Positions 44,104 to 50,158 of a DNA stretch of 50,158 nucleotides are shown here, one piece after another (within the stretch, counting starts at the first letter, position 1; each line of letters opens with the position of its first letter). Under the pieces are notes generated by a model that saw nothing but the letters and a program-made list of their open reading frames with translations, had not been told where the DNA came from and did no database searches. The position numbers and the translations under genes were made by a program. Where the stretch lies: assembly GCA_964520325.1 (NCBI GenBank), contig CAZFOB010000024.1:1-50158 (forward strand), written 5' to 3'. The stretch comes from CAZFOB01 sp964520325 (GTDB taxonomy: Bacteria; Actinomycetota; JAICYB01).

Positions 44104-44898
44104 TCAGTGTACGGCGCTCTCCACAGCTTCTTCGCTCGATCCCGACTCGTTGTGAAACGCCGAGGGAAGCAAACCGAACGCGCGGAAACGGCTCTCCGTG
44201 TGCCACTGGACGAAAGCGACCACCAGTCCCCCGAGCTCACGGTACGTGGCGATCGGCATCTTCTGTTGGCGCAGGTCGGTCCACTCATCGTCGAGCAGAG
44301 CCGACCAGGCTCCGAGAAGCTCGGTGCTCGTCTTCGGGTCGGCGCGCTCCACGCAGTTCACACACACTGCGCCACCGCGCCGTAGAGAGAACGCGACGAG
44401 GTCGTCTGATCCGCAATCCACGCACGCCGTAAGCGTTGGATGCAGCCCGGCCATCGAGCTGAGTTTCGCAAGGAACGCGTACGCGAGCAGTGGTGGGTCG
44501 GACGCGCCGTCCTCGAGGGCCTGCAACGCCGACCGCAACAACAAGAACGTGCGGACGTTGTGCTCTCGCTCCGGCGTTGTTCGGTCAACGGCGTCGGCGA
44601 CGGCAGCTGCTGCGCAGAACGACGCGTACTCGGCCCGGATCCGGCGCGGGCGGGCGATGATGTCGGCCTGCGTCACGATGTCGAGGTCGCTTCGTCCCTT
44701 GTAGAGCTGCAGATCGACATGGGTGAACGCGTCGAGGCGTCCGCCGAACCTCGACTTCGACTTCCGGATGCCCTTGGCCACAGCCCGGACGCGACCATGG
44801 GTCTGGGTGAAGAACGTGACGATCCGATCGGCCTCGCCGAGGCGGATCGCGCGCAGGACGATGCCCTGAGCGCGATAGAGGCCGATGCTCTGGGTCAC
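44104..44898 (-). CDS. recO: DNA repair protein RecO
   Basis: RecF-pathway mediator of 264 aa. N-terminal OB fold (GIVLRAIRLGEADRIVTFFT; VRAVAKGIRKSKSRFGGRL), helical centre, and a zinc motif of two Cys pairs (CVDCGSDDLVAFS ... CVNC). GTG start, 10 bp after the cobalamin adenosyltransferase stop. Confidence 0.95.
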   Translation of the reverse strand: MTQSIGLYRAQGIVLRAIRLGEADRIVTFFTQTHGRVRAVAKGIRKSKSRFGGRLDAFTHVDLQLYKGRSDLDIVTQADIIARPRRIRAEYASFCAAAAVADAVDRTTPEREHNVRTFLLLRSALQALEDGASDPPLLAYAFLAKLSSMAGLHPTLTACVDCGSDDLVAFSLRRGGAVCVNCVERADPKTSTELLGAWSALLDDEWTDLRQQKMPIATYRELGGLVVAFVQWHTESRFRAFGLLPSAFHNESGSSEEAVESAVH

Positions 44899-44908
44899 CC
44901 GTCTATTG

Positions 44909-45586
44909 TCAGCCCGAACGGGGCCGGGGTTGGCGCTCTTGGCGCTCGGCGTACCGTGCGAGCACCCAGACGAGGTCGGCGAGGCGGTTCACGTAAGCCC
45001 GCGCCTCCGACCGCACGACCTCCGTCCTCGCCAGGGCGTCGACGGCCCGTTCGGCGCGGCGGATCACCCGCGCCGCCAGGTCGATCGCGGCGCCGAGGCG
45101 CGTGTTCCCAGGGACGATGAAATCCTTCGGCTGATCGTACTGGGCGTTCAGCTCATCGATCAGGGCTTCGAGCCGATCGACCATCTCGGAGCCGACGAGC
45201 GAGACGCCTGTTTGGAGCCGACCGGCGTCCACCGGATCGGTCGCGAGCTCGGCGCCCAGCACGAAGAGCTCACGCTGCAGCTGCAGAACGATGTCCGCGA
45301 CGTCGGCTTGCCCATCATCGATCGCCTCGAACCGGGCGAGCCCGAGAGCGGCGACCGCTTCGTCTGTTTCGCCGTACGCGCACACGCGGAGACTCGACTT
45401 CGCGACGCGATCCTTTCCGGCGAAGAGCAGTTGCGTGGTGCCGTCGTCACCCTTTCGGGTGTAGACCTTCTTTGGGAGTCGCTTCGCTCCATCCTTCCGG
45501 GGGAGTCGCTTCGCTCCATCCTTCTTTGGGAGTCGCTTCGCTCCATCCTTCTTTGGGAGTCGCTTCGCTCCATCCTGGTCTGGCAT
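44909..45586 (-). CDS. cob(I)alamin adenosyltransferase (PduO type) with repeat-derived N-terminus
   Basis: Forms adenosylcobalamin from ATP and cob(I)alamin. The core starts VYTRKGDDGTTQLLFAGK and contains the RVIRRAERAVDALAR helix of the PduO family. The first 40 residues are four imperfect 9-aa repeats (DGAKRLPKK) encoded by a 27-bp tandem repeat; no start codon exists between repeats and core, so the repeats are probably translated. This N-terminus overlaps 140 bp of the upstream membrane protein in another frame. Confidence 0.9.
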   Translation of the reverse strand: MPDQDGAKRLPKKDGAKRLPKKDGAKRLPRKDGAKRLPKKVYTRKGDDGTTQLLFAGKDRVAKSSLRVCAYGETDEAVAALGLARFEAIDDGQADVADIVLQLQRELFVLGAELATDPVDAGRLQTGVSLVGSEMVDRLEALIDELNAQYDQPKDFIVPGNTRLGAAIDLAARVIRRAERAVDALARTEVVRSEARAYVNRLADLVWVLARYAERQERQPRPRSG

Positions 45587-45947
45587 CCGGCGTCCGGCTC
45601 CTTACGCTTGCGACCATCACCACGAGGGACCAGGCTAGCCACAGAAGGAACTCAAACGTGCGAAGCGACCCCGCGACGAGCAGCGCGGATACCGCCCACA
45701 GCCAACACAAGCCCAGCATGAACGCCGAACCGTACGCCCACACCTGTTTGCGGACGACGTTGACGGCGACGAGGCCGAGCAGGGCGGCGGCGAACACCCC
45801 GGCCACCCGTCCGACGACGCTGCCGTCGGCCGCGGTCACCACAGCGCCGGCGCCGGCCACAGCGAGCAAGACTCCGGTCAGCCACCTCCACGTCGACTCG
45901 CTTCGTTCGATCCGGTCAGGGGGCTCGCTTCGCTCGATCCGGATCAC
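45447..45947 (-). CDS. small membrane protein with repeat-derived ends, unknown function
   Basis: A 166-aa protein. Four hydrophobic segments (LTGVLLAVAGAGAVVTA; VAGVFAAALLGLVAV; AFMLGLCWLWAVSALLVAG; FEFLLWLAWSLVVMVASV). N-terminus has two IERSE repeats, C-terminus four GWSEATPKE repeats, both encoded by 27-bp DNA repeats. ATG overlaps the era stop (ATGA). Its C-terminus overlaps the adenosyltransferase gene by 140 bp. No family recognised. Confidence 0.6.
   Translation of the reverse strand: MIRIERSEPPDRIERSESTWRWLTGVLLAVAGAGAVVTAADGSVVGRVAGVFAAALLGLVAVNVVRKQVWAYGSAFMLGLCWLWAVSALLVAGSLRTFEFLLWLAWSLVVMVASVRSRTPDARPGWSEATPKEGWSEATPKEGWSEATPPEGWSEATPKEGLHPKG
45467..45574. repeat. tandem repeat, 4 x 27 bp
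   Basis: Four units (45467, 45494, 45521, 45548). The minus-strand core is GGAGCGAAGCGACTCC, a short hairpin, separated by CAAAGAAGGAT; unit 2 has CCGG in place of TTTG on the plus strand. Because 27 is a multiple of 3, all three minus frames stay open, and two of them are used by the overlapping genes. Confidence 0.95.
45893..45947. repeat. related repeat, 2 x 27 bp
   Basis: Two 27-bp units containing CTCGCTTCG[CT]TCGATCCGG at the start of the membrane protein gene. The CGCTTCG core is shared with the 45467 array and the repeat at the right edge. Confidence 0.8.
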
Positions 45948-46936
45948 TCCCCGTACCCGAAACGCGCGATCAGCGCGTCACGCCGCTGCCAGTCGGCCTC
46001 GACCTTCACGCGCAGATCGATGTACACGTGCCTTCCGAGCAGCGTCTCGATCTCGCGGCGTGCCTCTGTACCAACGTCCTTCAGCACGCGACCGCCTTTG
46101 CCGATCACGATCCCCTTCTGCGAGTCGCGCTCGACATAGATCGTGGCCGAGATCTCGAAGCGGTCGTCGACCGACTCGATGTCCTCGACGACGACCGCGA
46201 CCGAATGGGGGACCTCTTCCCGCATCCGTCGCAGCACCTTTTCGCGGATGAGCTCGGCGACGATCTGACGTTCCGGCTGATCGGTGACCGAGTCGGGCGG
46301 GTAGTACAGCGGCCCCTCGGGCAAAAGCCCTGAGATGTGGGTCACGAGGTCGTCCACACCGGCGCCGGTCTTCGCAGACACCCCGAAGGGGATCCAATCG
46401 CAGACCTCGGTAACCCGCCGTCGCGCCGTTTCGAGTTGAGCTGGTGAGCTGACATCGATCTTGTTGAGCACCACGACGACCGGCGTCCCGCGTTGCTTCA
46501 GCTCGTTCACGATGAACGCATCACCAGCACCTACACCTTCGAGCGCATCGACCAAGAACACAACGACGTCCACCTCGCCGAGTGTTCGGCGTACCACGCG
46601 ATTCAGACTTATCCCGAGAGCACTCTGCGGCTTATGCAAGCCCGGAGTGTCGACGAAGATGAGCTGAGCCTGCTGGGTTGTGCGGATACCGCGGATCGCA
46701 TTGCGCGTGGTCTGCGGGCGGTCGGAAGTGATCGCGACCTTGCTATCGAGGATCTGATTCAGCAACGTCGACTTCCCGACGTTTGGGCGCCCGACGATGC
46801 AGACGAAGCCCGAACGGTAACCCTCGGGAGTTTGGCCGAGCTCGAGTCCATCTCCATCGCTATGCGTGGAGCGTTCCCTCGTCGTTGATGCGCTGGACGA
46901 GGATCGTGCCGATCCGCCGCTGCTGTACCCGCTCAA
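45944..46936 (-). CDS. era: GTPase Era
   Basis: Ribosome-assembly GTPase with a C-terminal KH domain that binds 16S rRNA. P-loop GRPNVGKS, switch II DTPGLHKP, NKID, and the KH motif GIVIGKGGRVLKDVGTEARR. The only in-frame start upstream of the family N-terminus is a TTG at 46936, giving a Ser-rich 40-residue extension and a 77-nt overlap with the CNNM gene. An ATGGAGATG right after the CNNM stop lies in a different frame, so the true start or a small frameshift is unclear. Confidence 0.95.
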   Translation of the reverse strand: MSGYSSGGSARSSSSASTTRERSTHSDGDGLELGQTPEGYRSGFVCIVGRPNVGKSTLLNQILDSKVAITSDRPQTTRNAIRGIRTTQQAQLIFVDTPGLHKPQSALGISLNRVVRRTLGEVDVVVFLVDALEGVGAGDAFIVNELKQRGTPVVVVLNKIDVSSPAQLETARRRVTEVCDWIPFGVSAKTGAGVDDLVTHISGLLPEGPLYYPPDSVTDQPERQIVAELIREKVLRRMREEVPHSVAVVVEDIESVDDRFEISATIYVERDSQKGIVIGKGGRVLKDVGTEARREIETLLGRHVYIDLRVKVEADWQRRDALIARFGYGE

Positions 46937-48131
46937 CCCTGAGCAGGAACCCGTCGTAGTTCACCGAATCGCCCGGCTCCGGGATCTTCGAGAGGCTCGA
47001 CGCGACGAGACCGCCGATGGTGTCCCACGCTTCGTCATCCGATAACGCCGCCTTCAGGTGCTCGTTGAACTCCCAGATCGGCGTTTTGGCAAGCACACGC
47101 CAGCTCGAGCTTCCTACGGCGGAGATGTGGGTCTCCTCAACGTCGTACTCGTCGGTGATCTCGCCGACGATCTCCTCGAGGACGTCTTCGAGTGTGACGA
47201 GCCCGGCAACGTCGCCGTACTCGTCGGCGACGATGGCCATATGCACGTGTCGCTTCTGCATCTCGCGGAGGAGATCGGCGACCTTCATCGTCTCTGGGAT
47301 GAAGTACGGCTCCCTGAGCACGTCGCGGAGCGATCGCACGCCATCGTCGAGACCCCGAAGAGGACGAAAGAGATCCTTTGAGTACAGAACGCCGATGATG
47401 TTATCCGGCTCATTCTCGTAGACCGGGATCCGGGAGAAGCCGTGTTTCACCGCAAGCTCGGTCGCGGCCGTCAGGGTGTAGTTCACTTCGACGACGATCA
47501 TGTCCGGCCTCGGCACCATCACCTCCCGCACGAGGGTGTCGCCGAGCTCAAAGATCGAGTGGATCATCTCCCGTTCTTGCTCCTCGATCACTTCCTCTTC
47601 CTCGGCGACGTCGACGATGTGACGGATCTCCCGTTCGGTCATGAACGGACCCTTCGACAGACCTTTGCCCGGAAGGATCAGATTCGCGATGCCGATGAGG
47701 ATCTTCGTCAGCGGGTGCACGATCTTGCCGAGCCAGTAGACAAATGGACCCAGCGGAAGAACCCAGGCGTCCGAGTGCTGCAAAGCCGATGTCTTCGGGA
47801 CGGCTTCGGCAAACACGAACAGCACTGTCGTCATGACGACGGTTGCGATCCACTCGCCGGCGTCACCGGATCGTCGGATAGCAAGCGCAGCAGCAAGGGT
47901 TGTGCCCAAGACGTGCGTTGCAAGCGTGGCGAGGAGGATGGGGTTGATGTAACGCGGTGGATCGTCGGTGATCAACAGCGCGTACTTCGCGAATCGCTTG
48001 TTCTGATCCTGCAGGTGCAACGCACGCACGCGCGTCAGCTTCGAGAACGACGTCTCCGCCCCAGCGAATACGGCAGCAAGCACGACGAGAACGCCGATGA
48101 TCGCGATCATCCACCAGTCGCCGGTGGTCAC
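46860..48131 (-). CDS. hemolysin/CNNM-type transporter protein with CBS domains
   Basis: A 423-aa membrane protein. A DUF21/CNNM domain with about four helices is followed by two CBS domains (VMVPRPDMIVVEVNYTLTAA; HVHMAIVADEYGDVAGLVTL) and a C-terminal CorC_HlyC domain (DEAWDTIGGLVASSLSKIPE). Family members are linked to Mg2+ homeostasis. GTG start overlapping the ybeY stop (GTGA). Confidence 0.92.
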   Translation of the reverse strand: MTTGDWWMIAIIGVLVVLAAVFAGAETSFSKLTRVRALHLQDQNKRFAKYALLITDDPPRYINPILLATLATHVLGTTLAAALAIRRSGDAGEWIATVVMTTVLFVFAEAVPKTSALQHSDAWVLPLGPFVYWLGKIVHPLTKILIGIANLILPGKGLSKGPFMTEREIRHIVDVAEEEEVIEEQEREMIHSIFELGDTLVREVMVPRPDMIVVEVNYTLTAATELAVKHGFSRIPVYENEPDNIIGVLYSKDLFRPLRGLDDGVRSLRDVLREPYFIPETMKVADLLREMQKRHVHMAIVADEYGDVAGLVTLEDVLEEIVGEITDEYDVEETHISAVGSSSWRVLAKTPIWEFNEHLKAALSDDEAWDTIGGLVASSLSKIPEPGDSVNYDGFLLRVERVQQRRIGTILVQRINDEGTLHA

Positions 48132-48589
48132 TCCGCTGCTTTCCTCCGAAACTCGGCCAGGATCTTGCGCTCGCGATGACGCATGGCTCGCGCGTCCTGC
48201 GGCTTCACATGGTCGTAGCCGCGCAGATGGAGGAACCCGTGCACGAGCAGCAGATCGACCTCATCGGTGACGCTCTTGCCCTCAGTGGCCGATTGCTCTT
48301 CGGCGACTGAGGGGCAGATCACGATGTCGCCGAGGACGTACGGCTCCTCCTCAGGAGCCTGCTCGTCCATCGGAAAAGCGAGCACGTCCGTCGGTCCAGT
48401 TTCGCCGAGCCATTTCTCTTTGAGGGAAGCCATCGCCGAACGATCGACGAGAAGCACCGTTACCTCGGCACCCGGCTCAACGCCTTCTTCGACGGCCGCC
48501 ATCCGCACGAGCGAGACGAGACGGTGTTCGTCGACGGGAACTTCGTTCTGTTCATTGGCGACGAAGACGTCGATGGCGATCGACGTCAT
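48128..48589 (-). CDS. ybeY: endoribonuclease YbeY
   Basis: Zinc-dependent rRNA maturation nuclease of 153 aa. The metal motif HGFLHLRGYDH (H-x3-H-x5-H) is intact, preceded by the LVDRSAMASLKEKWLGETGP then TDVLAFPMDE block. ATG overlaps the phoH stop (ATGA). The phoH-ybeY-CNNM-era order is widely conserved. Confidence 0.96.
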   Translation of the reverse strand: MTSIAIDVFVANEQNEVPVDEHRLVSLVRMAAVEEGVEPGAEVTVLLVDRSAMASLKEKWLGETGPTDVLAFPMDEQAPEEEPYVLGDIVICPSVAEEQSATEGKSVTDEVDLLLVHGFLHLRGYDHVKPQDARAMRHRERKILAEFRRKAAE

Positions 48590-49617
48590 CGACGACCCTT
48601 GGGGTTTGCCTCTTCGAACACGCGGTAAGCCTCGACGATGTCCTGAACGATCCTGTGCCGGACGACGTCCACTGCCTCGAGATACACGAACTCGAGACCT
48701 TTGATGCCGCGAAGGATGTCCTGCACGACATGAAGGCCACTCAGCTGGCCTTCCGGAAGATCGACTTGGGTGACGTCACCCGTCACGACCGCCTTCGACC
48801 GCATCCCGATGCGCGTGAGGAACATCTTCATCTGTTCGGGCGTAGTGTTCTGCGCTTCATCAAGGATGATGAACGCGTCGTTCAAACTTCTCCCGCGCAT
48901 ATACGCCAGCGGCGCCACCTCGATCGTTCCGCGCTCGGCGAGGCGGCCGTAGGCTCCTGGCTCGAGCATCTCGTAGAGCGCGTCGTAGAGCGGACGCAGA
49001 TACGGATCCACTTTCTGCGCGATGTCGCCGGGAAGAAACCCAAGACGCTCCCCCGCTTCAACGGCTGGACGAGTCAGCACGAGCCGCGACACTTCCTTGT
49101 CGCGCAATGCTTTCACGGCCATGGCCACGGCGAGGTAGCTCTTCCCGGTCCCAGCCGGACCGATACCAAACGTCAGCGTGCTGTCGCGGATCGCATCGAC
49201 GTAGCGCTTCTGTCCGGCGGTCTTCGGACGTATCGGACGCCCGCGGATCGCCACGATCGTGTCGCCCATGACCTCGGAGGGACGCGGTCCACCATCGGTT
49301 TTCACCATCTTGACCGCGCGGTCCACGGAATCCGTCGTGAGGGTCTGGCCCTGGCCCAGCAGGGCGAGAAGCTCTTCGAAGACGGTGGCAGCATGTGTGA
49401 CATCCTCATCGTGTCCGGTGATGGTGATCTCGTTGCCACGAACGAGGATGTCGGAGGAGAACTCCCCTTCGATCTGCCGAAGAAGTTCGTCGCGCTGGCC
49501 CACGAGGTTGACGATGTGCGTTTCCCCGGGAACCAGGATCTTGACCTGGCGTGACAATCGCTGTGGACCTTTCGATTTCGCTGAAGTATACCCGTGACCC
49601 TTCGCACCGATCGTCAC
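48586..49617 (-). CDS. PhoH-like ATPase
   Basis: A 343-aa PhoH-family NTPase thought to act in RNA metabolism next to YbeY. N-terminal KH-like part (LVGQRDELLRQIEGEFSSDI), Walker A GPAGTGKS, the ERLGFLPGDIAQKVDPYLRP block and Walker B FIILDEAQN. GTG 49617 overlaps the HIT stop as GTGA; the longer frame upstream is a HIT shadow. Confidence 0.95.
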   Translation of the reverse strand: MTIGAKGHGYTSAKSKGPQRLSRQVKILVPGETHIVNLVGQRDELLRQIEGEFSSDILVRGNEITITGHDEDVTHAATVFEELLALLGQGQTLTTDSVDRAVKMVKTDGGPRPSEVMGDTIVAIRGRPIRPKTAGQKRYVDAIRDSTLTFGIGPAGTGKSYLAVAMAVKALRDKEVSRLVLTRPAVEAGERLGFLPGDIAQKVDPYLRPLYDALYEMLEPGAYGRLAERGTIEVAPLAYMRGRSLNDAFIILDEAQNTTPEQMKMFLTRIGMRSKAVVTGDVTQVDLPEGQLSGLHVVQDILRGIKGLEFVYLEAVDVVRHRIVQDIVEAYRVFEEANPKGRR

Positions 49618-49958
49618 CCTGGGGGCCAGCCCATCCGACGTCCACCAAGGACGTGCAGGTGGACGTGGAACACGCTCTGGCCGGAAAGCGGGCCGTTGTT
49701 CATGACCAAACGGAACCCCTTGTCGAGACCCTCGGATCGCGCGATCAGATTGGCGGTCTCGATCAGTTCGACGAGCCAAGGAGTGTCCTGCGACGTCTCG
49801 AAGCTCGTGATGTGAGGAACGTGCTTCTTCGGGATGATCTGCACATGCGTTGGGGCCTGGGGATTGAGGTCACGGAAGGCGAGCACGAGGTCTGTCTCGT
49901 GGACAACATCGGCAGGTATCTCACGCGCCACGATGCGGCAGAAGATGCAGTCCGACAC
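49614..49958 (-). CDS. HIT-family nucleotide-binding protein
   Basis: A 114-aa histidine-triad protein (HINT type). CIFCRIVAREIPADVVHE at the start and the catalytic triad HVHLHVLGGRRMGWPPG at the end are complete. GTG start with AAAGGAGG 4 nt upstream. First visible gene of the phoH-ybeY-era cluster; the region upstream is lost in an assembly gap. Confidence 0.95.
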   Translation of the reverse strand: MSDCIFCRIVAREIPADVVHETDLVLAFRDLNPQAPTHVQIIPKKHVPHITSFETSQDTPWLVELIETANLIARSEGLDKGFRLVMNNGPLSGQSVFHVHLHVLGGRRMGWPPG

Positions 49959-49976
49959 CTCGCCTCCTTTCTCTCG

Positions 49977-50076
49977 NNNNNNNNNNNNNNNNNNNNNNNN
50001 NNNNNNNNNNNNNNNNNNNNNNNNNNNNNNNNNNNNNNNNNNNNNNNNNNNNNNNNNNNNNNNNNNNNNNNNNNNN
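49977..50076. other. assembly gap (100 N)
   Basis: Exactly 100 N, the conventional placeholder for a scaffold gap of unknown length. It abuts a tandem repeat, which probably caused the break. Confidence 0.99.
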
Positions 50077-50158
50077 GGAGGCGCCGAAGCGCCATCCTGT
50101 CTATCGGGAGGCGCCGAAGCGCCATCCTGTCTATCGGGAGGCGCCGAAGCGCCATCCT
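50077..50158. repeat. tandem repeat, 30-bp units (2.7 copies visible)
   Basis: Units start at 50077, 50107 and 50137 (truncated by the window edge) and are identical where visible. On the minus strand each contains GGCGC-TTCG-GCGCC, a 5-bp stem capped by a UUCG tetraloop, plus a CCCGATAGACAGGAT linker. The array may extend into the gap. Confidence 0.95.

Noticed and set aside
50077..50158. Possible CRISPR array
   Set aside because: The 30-bp units are directly adjacent with no unique spacers, and no cas gene is present; it is a simple tandem repeat.

Overview
The window is a high-GC bacterial scaffold segment that looks like a deep-branching actinobacterium, probably an uncultured or metagenome-assembled lineage. 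The clues are the primary sigma factor next to dnaG and dgt, an order pgsA / acyltransferase / PimA-like mannosyltransferase / pdxST / yebC / ruvCAB that is familiar from Actinomycetota, an actinobacterial-type boxA in the rRNA leader, frequent GTG and TTG starts, and several promoters whose -10 box sits only 6-9 nt before the start codon (leaderless mRNAs). I could not resolve the lineage further from the partial 16S by eye.

Layout. 1-895: 5' part of a 16S rRNA gene reading left out of the window, with its leader and a candidate promoter (896-1213). 1214-22061, mostly minus strand: a HIT-like zinc protein, a Prx/Bcp peroxidase, ErpA, RuvB-RuvA-RuvC, two plus-strand polytopic membrane proteins (one PIG-V-like mannosyltransferase), YebC, a methyltransferase, a VOC protein, PdxT-PdxS (vitamin B6), an M48 peptidase, an IMPase-family enzyme, and a phosphatidylinositol-mannoside-type lipid module (PimA-like, acyltransferase, CDP-alcohol phosphatidyltransferase). 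An EF-G-like GTPase (+) follows, then ThrRS, a secreted gluzincin peptidase, an Old Yellow Enzyme homologue and a second VOC protein. 22103-25847 (+): an AlkA-like DNA glycosylase and a 924-aa LuxR-type ATPase regulator.

25848-32434 is the accessory region. Read on the minus strand it holds three repeats of one pattern: the decayed 3' end of a LuxR regulator, a conserved ~82-bp element, and a secreted protein (a beta-propeller/PxKF protein, a collagen-like protein, a lysyl-oxidase-like enzyme). A plus-strand nucleotidyltransferase plus winged-helix pair, resembling a toxin-antitoxin unit with palindromic operators in its promoter, sits in the middle. The region ends near the 3' end of a tRNA-Asn, beside a small ORF preceded by a large inverted repeat.

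32582-50158 is again housekeeping: RpoD, DnaG, Dgt, SPFH/NfeD, PPDK with a cyclic-nucleotide-binding partner, GlyRS (+), and a tightly overlapping HIT-PhoH-YbeY-CNNM-Era-(membrane protein)-cobalamin adenosyltransferase-RecO-UppS cluster. Tandem 27-bp hairpin repeats have entered the coding ends of two genes in that cluster. A 30-bp tandem repeat with a UUCG-type hairpin lies at the right edge, next to a 100-N assembly gap.
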